The notes beneath the pieces were generated by a model. It saw nothing but the letters and a program-made list of their open reading frames with translations. It had not been told where the DNA came from and did no database searches. A stretch of DNA of 64,000 nt from Dipylidium caninum (Eukaryota; Platyhelminthes; Cestoda; Cyclophyllidea; Dipylidiidae), in assembly GCA_017562135.1 (NCBI GenBank), contig QEYB01000093.1, positions 620,001-684,000 of the forward strand, in the 5' to 3' direction. Both the position numbers and the translations under genes were made by a program. This document shows, piece by piece, positions 1 to 13,800 of the stretch; the first letter of the stretch is position 1; each line of letters begins with the position of its first letter.

Positions 1-3000
1 GTGGGAGAGTTTGACTAGGAACATTAGCCTCCCCTCCTTGCTCGCGAGCACGGACATCCTCCCCCGTCCCGATTGAGGCCCCGTTTACTCAGTCATCGTA
101 CTGCAGAGTATCACCCTACCACGACCAAACTGGTGGTCGTCTCAGAGCGGCTCTCCGCCGTACCTTGCATTCCATAGTAAACTCGTTTGTCCAAAGACCG
201 TCTGAGCAAATATTGCACAGAAAGTACTAGTTGAGCCCTAGAGAACCGTTGTGGCACTTTTTAACAAAGTATAATGGAAACAGTTTGCCGCACAGGCTTT
301 TTTGGTTACTGAAGGACGCTCTCGGTTGAAATAGTTGAAATTATGAAGTGGCGATTGTTGGTGGCGGAAATGATTACGAATCTGCTTGTTACATTATGGT
401 TTCTGTGTACAGTCCGAGTCCAGTGGGAAACGGAGTAGAAATGCATGTGTGTTTTGGAGTCCATAAGTTCTCTCCAAACTGTGCTAAATGCACATTGGAC
501 AGTTGGCGGGGAGAATATACCCATTTGGCTACTGCTATACAGGCGTGGCCGCAGGCGTGGAAGGAGGACAGCCGCCCAAACGCTCCGCCCTCCGCCGCCC
601 TCCACAGGAGGCGAGTAAAGGCCTTGGTGAGCTCTCCACTGTCGAGGCGACACGGGGAGGACATGGGTGATGCGAGCGTTGGTCGCCTCTGGCGGACAGG
701 AGCATGGAATTGAGTCTGAAAAGAATGCCGTGTGAGGGAAATCGCTCCCCTCCTCGCTGTGCTGCGTCCATCAGGTTGCTAAGTTGGGCCGTCGCTTGTT
801 TACGTATCTTAGTCTGTGTTTACAGACAGTGATGCAGAGGAAGAGGAAGCGATTTTACCAAAACGCAGTATTCAAATTCGCATACAGAAGAGTGAGAAAA
901 AGTGCCGCCGTTACCAAGTGACGTGTTTTTATTCAACGAGAATATACACCAAATAGTCTCCACGTCTCCGATAGTAAAATTGCCTTAGACACTGACTTTT
1001 TTCACAATATGTTCTTTTCTTAGCCCTGCCACGTCCGGCAGGCGCGCTGTTTCGGAAACAAACACCGCCGCCTCCAAGGTATTAATTACAGGTGCCTCTC
1101 TTGCCGTTGTTGGTGGCGCTGAATCATGACGCCGAAACGTGGTAATTACGACCTCTCTCCTTGCGAGACGAGCAAAGGACTCGGACAAACTCGAGCTCGG
1201 CCAGAGAGGCGATTGAGAAGACACAAGCATCGCTATTTTTGGCTTAGCTCCTCTCAGTGACATTTTAAATAGAAAGCGGAATCTTTCTCCACTTCGGTAA
1301 ATCGAAGGGTGTCACCCCACATGCCAATCATTCACACTTCTATGAGCTCGAGGCTGACAACCGAGGAGGACGGTTTCTCACCGGCTCTTATGCCGAATTG
1401 TAGACGGGCGGTAGAGTCGTGTTGGGTCCGCGTGGACCCTAAACTCCACCGGTTTCCACGGGTGCAGAAAGCAGGCCAACATCAGGTCCATGAGACTCTT
1501 GTGGCGCATGTCTGCCGGGCGGTAGTGAAGACTATAGAAACCTTCATGAGGTTGTGCTTTGTCACAAGCGCGGTTGATGTTAGACCACTTTCCGCGCAAA
1601 GTTCTCCAGACTCATCCTCAGGAAATCCTCTCTAGCGAATCCACTATATATCGCTACTTGGACTTGAGGAAGAAGAGTGGAAAACAGAGGGGAAGGAGCC
1701 ATTATAGAGAGAGAATGATAGATAGATTGAAAAGTTGGAGATTCATTAAAAAACTAAAGAGACATTCGAAACCTCGGCCGACTTTCGGAGGAGGGCTATT
1801 AATGAAGTACATGAAACCAACAAATTTACAACCGCTTTATCGACGACTCTACCGCCACGGGGATGGCCCCGGGAAGGACAGTTACTTATTCCTGTGAGGA
1901 ACAGTTACTGCTCGTGGAGGCATAAATTATCCTCCCTGTCCTCTGGCGACGATCATTCCTTGCTTGTGCTATCTTCAAAGTCTGCACAGTTGTAAATTTT
2001 CCTGCCTGCAGTGTCACCGACACTTCCACTTCTTCGTCGTTCTTTGTTAACCGCCTGGTCGGGTGGAGGGGGACACTGCGCCTTTCCACTCGCTCGCTGG
2101 ACCGGAGGGCCCTACGAAAAGGCAGAAAATCTGATGTGCTCGCGCAAGTGGAGGACCACACAGATGTCATCTTTGTCTCCACACGCATTTATACGCACAC
2201 ACAGCCGCTCAGATTCTAAGAATCGGTTGACTATTTTTGGAGACGACAATTTAAAATCCAGGCTCAGTCGCTGTTAAGTCGAGTTGAGAAGAAAATTTCT
2301 CAGGTTTAAGAATGATAATTCGTAAGGCAAGACCCCTTTACTCTCCAACTTCACCGCTGAACGAAGAGCAATATAATGGGAGGATTTTTATCTTTCCCTT
2401 GGATGAATGTCGCCTCTAGATACCTTATTGTGGAGCCTAAATGAATAAAATATTTGGTGGAGGGAGATGCTCTATCCTCTGGCTTCTCTCGGTCGTCCCT
2501 GCCCAGCGCCCTCAGTTGGGCCACACGAAATATCCGGACGTAGTCGGGCCAAGTCGACTCTACTGCCTCGCAGTGGTTAAAATACCCCGAGGATTCTGTA
2601 TGGACGGCTCCAAGACGAGGAATTAGTTGAAGCAGACGCTCTGGTTGTTTTCGGAATAGCACTTGAAGGCAAACACGTCGACTAATGTTTTAGAAGCTCA
2701 ATCAGATGGGCGCTTGAAGTGACCCCTGTAAATTCGTCTGTCATGCTCCAGTCTGTGCCAAAATGGTGCGGATGTGCCAGCTGAAGGGGAGTCGCTGGAA
2801 GCAGAGCGATCACTACTGTTACAGTCTCCTCTCCACTATCACTATCTTGACGCACCAGTGGCCGTTTCTCTCTGCATCAGAGACGTCGGAAAACAAGGCT
2901 TCATTGAGGAACACAACCGGGAAGGAAATTGGCGACCGACTTTCTGATAGAAATTTAACTTAGCTGGTATTTCGCCTCGAGCTGTGCCGGTTCTCCTTAC

Positions 3001-5996
3001 TCAAAACCGTTGCAGCCAAATCTCGGTAGGATTGGAGGTCTTCCGTCCTTTCTTGGCCGCCACTCGGGATTTCCGTGTGTCCAAATGACGGCCAATCTGC
3101 AATTCACTGTTGTTTCGGCTTTCTGCTGCGACCGCACAATGTCGACCATTTACGGTCCCTTCATGGTCCGGTCCCACACTCCGCGTCGTGCGCACCACCG
3201 GAAATCGGTGCCGCGGCTTGGAAAGAGTGCGGAAGCAAATGACATGAATACGCAAATGTCACAAGGGTGGAGTTGAGACTTCTAAATATGTTTTAGAGGA
3301 GCAATTCATGCTCATAAAGCCCTCCCTCGCGCTTGCTGTTTGTCTCTCTCATTTTGAGTACTCACATTAGTCTCAGTTCCTTTTCTTCATGTTATGCGAT
3401 TTGCAATAACCTCGTCTTTTCGCCATTCACTCTTTATTTCCCCTCGTATAGCGCGAAATATAGAAAAATCATCATGTGTCCCCCAACTTTCCATACACAA
3501 CAAAATGAAGTAGGTGGAGCCTTCATAGCGCGGCAGTCGTGTGGCAAGTGGTGCCAGACCAGTTTCCCTCACCTCCACCACCTCTTTGATCAGTTTTGTG
3601 CATGCAGATTGTGGATCCGTGATGAATGAGTTTAAATTTCCAATGAAACGAAGCAGACTGTGTGAGGTTTTTCGTTGGGATCCGAAGTTGACTTCTCTTC
3701 GAACATATCGCATCCCGTCATCCGTCCTCCCCTCCATACTGCTACGCCTCTCAGTCAGGCCTTTTGCTTATGCTTCAACCCTCTCATAAGCAGAAGTCAT
3801 TTTTGGTGGGCTTGAGAAGTGGTCCCCCAAACTGACAATGGTTTTGCCATTTTTTCACCCAAACTAACGAAATCGCAGTGTGAATCTGTCTCCTTTCCTC
3901 GCAGTGGCTCCTCCAAGCTAGTCGTACGCCTGACGCAGTGGCTCCCTGTTGGCGTAACACCCGGCAGTGGTGGACCAGTTTACCATAGTCACCGTTGCAA
4001 TTTAACTGCTAAAATGATCGTTCTTAAAAGTGACCGAGACGAGGTTGCCCAACCACCGTCTAGAAGATTCTCAATGCGGTCATTTGGGTGTCTGGGCCAC
4101 TCTCACACCCTCAACTTGCCGCATCACAATTTGCGGGCTAGACTTACTGCCGTAGAACCCCTTGAGGCAGGCGCTTTGAACGGCCTCGTTGTTGGGCCGA
4201 TCTGCCTGCCCTCGACATCCTCTGCCTGCTCTGGCAACTCCCAGCCGTCTGACCACCGGTGATGGCCACGTCTTACGCGTGACGTTTACGTGACTCGGGA
4301 TCGCCCACTTTGGTCAGTTGAAGTAGGTCGATCACTCAGGCGGCTTGAGGGGAACTGATCCTCCAAATCTTCCTCTTTAAAGCACATGTCTTTCAAAGCA
4401 ACTCCTATTTTCAACTTAGGCGCAGTGTTTAAGTAGTTGCAATAACAATTCGCAGAAGCCATTCCCTCCCTCAAGTCACTTCGCAAAACCGGTTTATTGT
4501 TTGTGAGGAGATTTTTCCGAAGTTAGTCCTTATTTTGCTGTTTGCTATCGACGGGTGCAGACTCATTCATCTGATCAAAATGCTACAAATCGGCAAAAAA
4601 GGCTCCTACCCCTTTCTGAAAATACCTCCGAACCTCCCTTTCACAATCGCCCTAGCGTGGGGCAATCATGCGACAGGGCGGCGATGGGGACAAGATTCGT
4701 CCTTTGCTAATTCCTTCCGTGCCTGAGCGCTGAGATGGATTTGGTATTACTTCGTCCCTGCGACTTTACTCGCGACGAGGCGGTCTCTAAAGCATGTAGA
4801 GTAATAACAGTCTAGAGGGGCGAATGGTCATCGCCTGGTCTTTCCATAAACATGGGTTAAAGGAGCTCGTGGAGTGAGCGTTTACTCCGTCGGCCATTAG
4901 GGCAATTCCGCTCCCATCCTCCATGGGGTTAGGCTAAACCGCCGAGCGAGGAGGATCCAGGGCAGCCACTCCCACAGAACGCGGCATATTATTTTTAGCC
5001 GCTTTCACTGTCTACGTCATGGGTAGTTGGCAAGTCGTCAGTACAACCAGTGCAACGGTTTTTATTACCCAACTTGACTATTAAAGTGGCCTTCGTTTGG
5101 AGACACTCTCCGTCTCTCTACCCCGCCTGGGAGGTGGTCAGCCTCGCAGCCGTCTCGGCTACTAAAAATGCCCAGTGGCAAGTCGAGGCGGTGGTTGATG
5201 CGGCCACTGGTTCAAAGGAAGTGCTCCGGTGACGTTGTCTCCCGGTGCTACATCTCGCATCGAAGAATCGCGTCTCAGAGCTTCATCAAGACCCAACTCC
5301 TCCCCTTTGACGCCTCCGGACACCGAAACAACTGGGATGCCTTATCCGTCGCCACCACCACCTCGTGCATGGGCATTCCACGCCTCGTGACCAAACCAGG
5401 TCATTTCGGTGGCCACTCCAAATCTGTCCCAGACATGGGTTGGGTTGGCCATTTCCATTTGCATGGACTTCTACTCGAAAAGTAACAACTGCCTTCTCAA
5501 GGGAAAGGCGAATGCTTTTTACGGTAGCAGGTGGGTAAGTGGAGCAAGAGACGTCGCGCCAAAGTACGTCGTCCTGATAATACTGCTTGAGTCTCGGATT
5601 CCCCTTATGGACGATGGAGCAGAAGAAGGAAGTTCCATAAAAACCTCAGAAAGTAGGTTTTTCCCACAAAATAGCGTATTGCAGAACGCTGAGACAGCAT
5701 TTTGGATATTGCGGGATAACGAGGAGTTTTGTGCCGTGCTTCTATCTCGTTAACACGTTCATTTATTTCGTGGTTGAAAAAACGTCCTAACTTTTGACTT
5801 CCCATTAACTTATCCCACGGGATCTTGCTTGCCAAGGAGGAATTTGGAAACAACAGGGAATTTTGCGACGACGGACATTCTTTTGCACTGTCCTCAAAGT
5901 TTTTCCGAGTAAACAACTTTCCTTGTTGATGGTGCGATTGCCGGAGGTGTCAGGACGTGAGAGGTGATCCTAACTGAGTTTAGGTCGTCCGCACAG
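1..5996. other. No recognisable gene; probably intron of the EAG channel gene
   Basis: I see no exon with a family match here. The next upstream EAG exon should encode the S6 and C-linker region, and I could not find it on the + strand. Several open frames of 90-147 codons occur on both strands (the longest at 3819-4262, +), but none has domain-like sequence or convincing flanking splice sites. The simplest reading is a long intron of the channel gene whose 5' exons lie outside the window. Confidence 0.5.
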
Positions 5997-8900
5997 GTGC
6001 TCAACTACTGCCCGAAGGACATGAAAGCCGATTTGTGCATTCATCTCAATCGAATGGTCTTCAACGAGCATCCCGCCTTTCGTCTTGCCTCCGATGGATG
6101 CCTGCGTTCGTTGGCTGTCAACTTCAACACCCTTCACACCGCGCCTGGCGACCTGATTTTCCACCAGGGCGAAAGCATCGACCAGCTCTGTTTCGTCGTC
6201 ACGGGCTCTCTGGAGGTCATTCAAGACGACGAAATTGTTGCTATTCTCGGTCAGTCCTCCGTTTGCTTTTTGGACCCCTCGCGGCCGTGTAGCCCTCTTG
6301 TCACCTGAGCGGTAGAGAGCTGTGGCTCCCAACATTAACACGTCAAGACTAGTCAACAAAGCACGCAGAGTGTACCCCAATTTAAAATCACCCACTCGGC
6401 CTTTTCCCCTTTATCGTAGATGCTTATTTCTCTGACCGGGGATAATTAATTGAAGACGCGAGATTTCGCATACGAGTTAATGGAGTTTGCAGGCATGGGA
6501 TCTTAAGAATCCGAGTGAGATTAGCATCCATTTCCCTCCCCTATCATTGTCCTATTGCACATTAACGCTTGTCATGCGGCCGTCTATTAAAAGTACGTTG
6601 TACTTATCAACTTCAAACACTATTAGTAGTTTCAGGCGAAGCTGTAAAAGTTAGAATGAATGTAACGACGATGTGAACATCAGAGAGGTACCGATGACTC
6701 TGTGTCTTAAAGGGAAAGCACATTCTTTTTGTCCGCCTCCATCGCCTGTCGGGCCGCTTTAGAGGCGGACTGGCGAGCCCCTCATGTCGCTCGAGTGAGG
6801 AGCCAGTTGGGAGAGCAGGAAGACTAAATTCTCATTGTAAGCTAATGAGCAGCGCGACAGACTCGCGCTCATTCTAAACTCAATTACCGCTTGAAGGTGT
6901 TTTAAACGGAACTAAGTTGTCGGCACCACTGTCGAGTGCTACTGGGGCGCGTCAAAAGTAGGCATCCCTTGGGGCCATCACAAGAAGCGTTTCCACATGA
7001 CGCAGGAAACCAGAAGACTGTAAAAATACAAGATGGAATTCAACTCTGCTCTTCTCGTTGGCATGCTTTACTTGTAGTTTGATGAGGTAGTTTAACCTCA
7101 GTTTAGTTTGGGGCGATCCTAAGAGTTCGCCTCTCTCGCCGGGCAACTCGACGCCTCGGCCATAAAATGCTTTTCGTGTCGCCTGGGACAACTCAAACTG
7201 GAGATCCTCACACCGCGCTGCCTCACTTAGGGGCGAATGGCCTGCCCGGCAGTGGCGGCATGAAAGGCTGTTTGGGACTGAGAAGAGGGCCAGGGAGGCA
7301 TGGTACGCGGGTCGCGAGTCCGATCATGAACACCTCAGGGCGGCAAGTAGAGGCCTATCATATAATTAAAAGCACTTTGCGAGGATCGAGTTATGTTTCT
7401 TCAAGTGCCTCCACGTCTCCTGCACAATCGATGCACCGAGGAACGACTAACGCGACATTTGAGATGGCAAAACGAGGCGGAAGGAGGCGACACATTTTCG
7501 CTTGGGCTGTGCACAGTGCAGAAATCGCCACAGGAGGGCTTTCGTGACCCGCACATTAAAATAGTCGACTGCAAACTGGTTCACCGCAAATGACCCTGCA
7601 ATTCGAATTCCCATGATGGTATAATGGCCATAAATATCCACCTCAGCCCTGTCCTGATTAAACCGCCATGCTAGCTGCCGGCCATGGCGGAGCATCGCGT
7701 CGCTGCCGCCAAATTCCGCCGTCTCATTCCAACTTCAGGAAACACCACTTTTGCGTCAAATGATCGCCCGCAAGAGGAGACACGCGGTCCAGCTACACCG
7801 CGGCGACAGAAGCGAGTACCTCAGACCTGTGCGGTTCAGTCAGCATGTCACTCCTCAGGAGGTGAGATGGCACGACGACCGCATCCGCCCTCCCCAACCG
7901 GCCTCTGTCGGGGCAGTTAGAGGCCACCATCGTTTAATTTGCCGAAGCTCAACAGTGAAGGCTTCTCTCCAACGTTGCGGTGACACAAGCATTGTAATTA
8001 GAGTCAGTAAAGAGAAAGGCGGGAGACGAGGGGAAGATACACATTTTTGATGTAACGCAACGCTTCCTTCCACGAAACTAATTCGCGGACTCGCCTAAAT
8101 TCGCCCCTCTTGTCATCACCTTCCGTCACCCGTCATTGAATGAATTGACTGCCTCCCCAAAACCGGAGCAGCATTCTCAACCGAGGGGACATGGGCTTTG
8201 GCACGGCGTGAGATGTTGCCCAGGGAGAGAGAAAGAAAAAGATGGAGAGGGGAAGCGAGAGATTCGCTCTCTGCATGAGAGCGACTTCCACGAATGTGAA
8301 CACCCCGTAGCCATTAGGCCCAAAGTTGAAGAGCATAGAACCATCTCAGCTGTTCTATGCGCAAACTAGTTTAATCACCTTGAATGGACACGTTCGTAGG
8401 ATTAGGCGACTTCTTTAGTTCATACTACCTAGGCGAGTTTGGCCGAGGAGTATGGCTTTAGAGAACCGACTAGGCGGCACGTTGTAAGTCTAATAAGCCG
8501 GATCCCGAGGGAGAGACTGTTCTTTACCGTACAGCGTTGTATTCCAGAGAAAACAGGCCTTGTAACCAAAAGGGCACTTTTGCTGCGAAAATAAACGACC
8601 ATCGTGGCTCGAGAAATGCTCTCACTAACCGCTTATGATGCAATATAAAGGAATGCAGGCGACTAGATTGCCCGGTGAGCGCGAATGACTGGAGTGAGTC
8701 CCCACGTGGCGGGGAGGTGAAGAAGGAGAGAATCGCGACCAGGAACTTTGAAACAGGCCTTCCCCTACGCGAGAGCCCATCAATTTAAAGCTCACCGATC
8801 GGTATTTTCCAGGCCGAGGAGACGTCTTTGGAGAGCCATTTTGGAAGGATCCTAACAGAATGAGCCACTCTTCAGCCACAGTTCGCGCCCTCACCTACTG

Positions 8901-10610
8901 CGACTTGCATTACATCAAGAAAGACCGTCTCCTTCACGTTCTCGACTTCTACACCGCCTTCGCCAACAGTTTCGCTCGGAATCTTGTCCTCTCGTATGAC
9001 CTGAAGACACGAGTACGTGAATAAGCCCCTTTTCGAGTACAGGTGTCATTGAAACACTGAGGCGGGGATCAGAGATTGTTATAAATTTTGCCTTAAGTGA
9101 TTGATCGCCGCGGTCCTAACCTCTTTATTATGCTTACAAAGTTGATTTTCCGGAAACTGGAAGACGTACGGAGAGAACGGGAGTTGGCGGAACACAAAAC
9201 AAATGAGAACTACCTCTCCGAGCTGACGGCCGACCACCCGGTGAGACGAATGATCCATCGTTTCCGCAAAATTGGCACCGCTAACGCGAATGCAGCGGCA
9301 GCGGCGGCGGCCACCTCCGCTGCTGCCGGCGGAGGCAGTGGTGGCGGAGGAGGAGCCAGTGGAGATGGCACCGAAGAGCGCTCCAGCCTTCTTCCCGGTG
9401 TTGTGGTAGCCCCGCAAAGGAGGAAGTCGATCGGCGGTCTCGAAACCGGAGAGACAGCCCCTGAGCCCGCTTTTCCCAAGCCTACCAACATGTGGACTCG
9501 TCTGGTGACTGGTGGTAGTGGAGCGAGTAGCAGAGGCAGTGTTGGAGGCGGTGGTGGAAGCGAAAGAAGTGAGGAGTCCGGTGAAACTCAGTCGGAGAAT
9601 TTATCCTTGGTTAATCCGCCAATTGTAACAAACAGGCCGTCCTTATCGGCAGTAGGTCAACAAATGAAACGTCTCCTCCAGTCGGAACCCATCGCGGAGG
9701 AGGATGAATCCCTGGCCGGAAAGACACCTAAGTCGGAAACATTTCCCTCCCTTGTTGAAAAGAAGATACAGTCGGTACTGGACGCGATTAGTTCAATGCA
9801 ATTGTCAGTGACGAACGAGATAACGGCAGTAAATCGTCGGATCGACATGATTGACGATCATCTGTTGAAGCTCTACGAAGCAGTGGGGAAGGTCACGGAA
9901 GGTCTAAAGACTCGAACACGGCAGCCCAGTGGATCAGACGGAGCCGAGTCTGTTTCCAGTATCCTCCGGCTGTTTCGTAAAAGCAGTCCTCCCATCCAGG
10001 AGCATGCGATGAGAAAAACGTATCCTAACTTTGTTGAAATGCAGCACCTGCCCCCGTCCCATGCGAAACGGTCGTCTGTAGGACTAGGGTCTCCAGAAAG
10101 GCCAGGGGCGTCAAGTCCTCGAAGGTGGGCCCCACACTGATGGAAACGGAGCGAGGCAAGTCACGGATGGACGATCCGCTGGTGTTCTATGACAGGTGTG
10201 CAGACGACAGGACCTCGGGTTACCTTCGAGCCCCTAAAGTCAATCATTCCACACGCCGGTCGCCATCGTGTGGAGGAGGCCAGCGAGCCAGCCGGTCGCC
10301 AGCCCCAGCTAGAGGTTACCAGATGCTTCTCGGCTCAGGAGACGGCCTCTCCTCGCTCAGCACGCTTGGCGGAGACGACGTGGAGGAGGAGGAGGTGACT
10401 TTTCAAGCACATGCTCAGTCCAAACCTGTTTCGTTGCCGCCACAAACACAACCGTCCGTGTCCCAACCGCCGACATTGAGGCGTTCTAATGGTAGCAAAT
10501 CATTTTACATGCAGGAGTCGTTCTCGAGAAATAGCGACTCCAAACGCGATATTTTGGTCCGGAGCGCCTCTGGTAAGGGTACAGAGTATGGAAAAATATC
10601 CCTGCTTTAG
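5997..10610 (+). CDS. eag: EAG-type (KCNH) voltage-gated potassium channel, 3' exons, partial at 5' end
   Basis: This is the C-terminal half of a plasma-membrane voltage-gated K+ channel of the ether-a-go-go family. Model exons are 5997-6249, 8813-9012, 9142-10124 and 10196-10610; the phases agree and the joined frame is open for 616 codons. Exon 1 reads [19 protein letters not shown] and continues through [17 protein letters not shown] and [19 protein letters not shown], an almost perfect match to the EAG cyclic-nucleotide-binding-homology domain. Exon 2 begins [12 protein letters not shown] and continues [18 protein letters not shown] and [13 protein letters not shown]. Exon 3 begins [14 protein letters not shown], the post-domain helix, then [13 protein letters not shown]. 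The rest is a Ser/Gly/Ala-rich tail with a likely coiled-coil stretch ([19 protein letters not shown], near 9766-9822). The 71-nt intron 10125-10195 is inferred because it restores frame; without it translation stops at 10140. PAS, S1-S6 and pore exons are absent and presumably lie upstream. Confidence 0.9.
6250..8812 (+). other. Intron of the EAG channel gene
   Basis: The intron starts with GTCAGT directly after the codon fragment for the glycine of the VAILG motif and ends with TTTTCCAG before GCCGAGGAGACG. It is phase 1, splitting a Gly codon inside the cyclic-nucleotide-binding-homology domain. No other gene is evident inside it. Confidence 0.8.
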
Positions 10611-10612
10611 TG

Positions 10613-10700
10613 GACTCCCTCTCTCCTTCCCCTCCCTTCCTTTCCTTTCCCTTTCTTCCCTTTCCTTCCCTTCCCTTCCCTCACCCTATATTCCCTCCAT
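10613..10700 (+). repeat. Pyrimidine (CT) low-complexity tract
   Basis: An almost uninterrupted run of C and T built from CTTCC and CTTTCC-like units directly follows the stop codon of the channel's long terminal frame. It could be 3' untranslated sequence, or intronic if the donor at 10573 is used. Confidence 0.85.
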
Positions 10701-10800
10701 CCTCAATTTTTTATGTACTTTTTAAAGACATCCGTGTGTGAATGCACAAGGAAATAATGACCAATTCACGCCTGAATCATGAGGGTTTGTTATTTTACAG

Positions 10801-13800
10801 GAAGGCCTGAGTGTCAGGTCAGTACAGTCGCTTTCCACATCGGTAAACAAAAGTGATTAATGTTGGTGGAAAGTAGGACGGCATAGGAAGCAACTTTAAA
10901 CTGTAATGGCGGTCATTTTTGAATTTGTCTGATATGGTTGCAGGCGTGACAAGTCGGCGTGGGAACAGCGATTGGCCGTGGCAATCCGCAGCACTCTGTC
11001 CGATGGACTTGGTGAAATCCGTAGAATGCCCTTATTTTAATCAGCGGAGTACACTTTTCGACTTTGTCCTCCTATTACATTCACCCTTTGCCGCCTTGCC
11101 CCCGACATTTACACACTGTTTTTAGTTAAGCAACAGGTAATCAAGAGTTATTTCAACCAATTTTACCCGAATTCACTTTTATCCCTCATATTTTAGAAGA
11201 CAAGTGGACAGAAAGTAAGTCATTCACACTCCATGCTGGTTTGGCCAACGAGGTTCGGAGAAAAGGTTGCTCTCGGGGTGGTCGTTCTTATACACTCGCT
11301 CGACTTCCTTTTCGATGAAGACGCTCTGAGAAGAGGCGTGCGGGAAGTTTCGTCGACCATACAGTTCCTTTTCTGCCGTGTATGTCATTCACCATGTGTT
11401 GAAAACCAGCCAACGTCGGCTACTACGAGCGACTAGTGTTGAAACAAATTCAGCGGGTCGTCTGGTGGTTGCGCGCCGCAAAACACACCGGGTGCCGAGG
11501 TAACTGGTCATAACTCAGTCAATACTAGGAGAACCGTAGATTAGCACGGTAGGAAAGGCCTGGGAGGCTGATCAGGTCTGAAGGCCTCGCAACTGTGACG
11601 CAATCCACCTTAGAGCAGAGTGAGGGGGCCGTCTCAGGAAGCCCAGTAATGGACGAGAAGGGGGCAAAAAATAGACCAAAGGTCGGCAATGTCGAGTTCC
11701 TTATGCTGAGGAGAATTGTTCAAATAGAAGGCACTACTGGCAATGCCCAGATGGGGAAGAATAAAGGGCTGGAAAGTAAACTTAGTCGGCTCCGTCGTTT
11801 ATGAAGTATGGTACAATGGTAAGACTACAGGCGGTCCGTAGCGTGATGTCATAAAATAATTGAAATAAAAATAATAGGTTTACTGTGAGCTATGCGCCAA
11901 AGACCTCATGACTGGACGTAATGACTCGATTTGAAATAAATTATTCCACAGGAATTGAAAATACCTTATTGCTAGGTGAGACGGGACAAAAGCGAATCTC
12001 AGATAAATCAAAGCACACAATTAGGCCTGAAAACTCACAAAGTAATAATGACTACTTTTTCGTTAGTACGACTTAAATCACATGAAGAGGTAACTTGGCA
12101 CATTACAAGTGGTTTAGCTCTGCGTCTGGTGTTTTGTTGTTTTTCGTGATGAAACCGGATTTTCATTTCCCGTGCTTGTGCACTTAAGCCGAGCAGGGGG
12201 AATTTGGGGCCATTTCAGGCATCCAAACCTTTATGCGCAGTAATAATAACCATTTGATAATTCGTTACGACCTAAGGCCGCTATCGAGCACAACCCACGA
12301 AATTAACAGCGTTTCCATTATTACATCTTATGAAAAGCGCAGGAAATCAAAGTAGAGTGGTACTATTTATAATACCCAAAAAGTCGATCAACTTACTTAT
12401 TTGGGGCACTGACATATTGTTCTCAGGCTATACTGAGGGTAGGCTGCAAAAAAGACGAATTATATATTTCCAAATTGTAATACGATCGCTCGTTAGTGCT
12501 CCGATAGTATTCATTCCGAAAAACTTTAGGAGGGTGATATATAAATGTCTGGGAAACTAGGGGGGGCTATATGACCGTATAATTACCAAAGAATCAAAAA
12601 GCGCTCACATTAATATAAGAAATAAGTTACGACTCCAGAAAGCCTGTGATACTTCATCTGACGAACGGGGCCGCCCGTAAAACCAGCATTTACTAATGTA
12701 TTAGACCAGTTAAAACGGTGTTAGCAATAAGACTGTAAGTCAAACAGAAAATAGTGATAGAATACAATTTTAAGACGATTTTCAAGGTTTGAAAGAAGAA
12801 GCCAAATTTGTTATATATTTCTAAAGCTCTAGGTTATTGTGAAATATCATAACGCGCATTTTTTAATCCTCGGTGGCGTTGACTCTTCCGCTTGCAGATG
12901 ACAAGCAAACCACAGTTAGCAAGGGACTCGACGATGGTTGCCACTTCGAAGGTGTGTCATTGTGGTTTTGTCCGTCGAAATAATTTTACTTTGGCTTTCC
13001 ACTATGGGTTGTCCTAGCTGTCTCTCGCCATATTTTGTGTTTGCTATTCGGAACATACGCTTCAACTTCACTAACTTTGCCACATCCTGTTACCTTTTCA
13101 TATTAACAAAAAGTCCGCCATTTGGCGAAAAATTGTTCTTTTAAAATTAGACGCAGTTGGTTTGCAGGCGACAGGGATGCTTTGTCGCCTACAAATCTAA
13201 ACTTCTGTCTGATTCAAAAACCACTAATGCGGCTCTTGACTCAACAACCTATGGTTTTCGATTGTCAACTCACTTTTCACATTGACATGTCAAGGAGCCT
13301 TAGCTCTCACTTTACTTTATTTTCTACGAAAATTCGCCGACATTTATTACAGACTTCTGTATATTCGTAGAGAACGACTTATTGTGACTATCCATTGAAT
13401 CTTTTCGTTCCCATCAAACAAACACATGTAGCCATGCTCATGGCTAAAATATCGGTAATTCCTATGGCTGCCTTTGTATTTATGTCCAGTAACACCTTAA
13501 ATATATATCTTCCCATGTGTGATGCTAGTTCCCTAGAAAATGTGGATAGAAATGTGTGGACTTTGTTTTCCACGAGAGATGGTACTGTGGTTGTATTCTC
13601 GATTGCTAGCAGAGATAATCGCACGAATAAATCTTTTCTGGGCATTGTCAAAGGCTCGAAATGCGCGTATCGGTTGGGCCTGATACCTGACAGGGAAAAT
13701 CTATTTGGATAATTATTTGGTATAGGTGGGATACGGCATATGGGTATCACGAATTATTAGTCGTTGTGGCCCTACTTTAGTAAATCGGATTTCTCTGCAA

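Noticed and set aside
3819..4262. 147-codon + strand open frame upstream of the channel exons
   Set aside because: No domain-like composition or flanking splice signals; similar-length chance frames occur on both strands in this GC-richer region.
10944..11020. Frame RDKSAWEQRLAVAIRSTLSD within the candidate exon at 10944
   Set aside because: It reads more protein-like than the phase-compatible frame, but needs a phase-2 entry that no neighbouring exon supplies.
13388..13750. Opposing open frames on both strands (about 105 and 120 codons)
   Set aside because: Neither has a recognisable motif; mutual openness suggests chance or an old degraded insertion, and I cannot decide.
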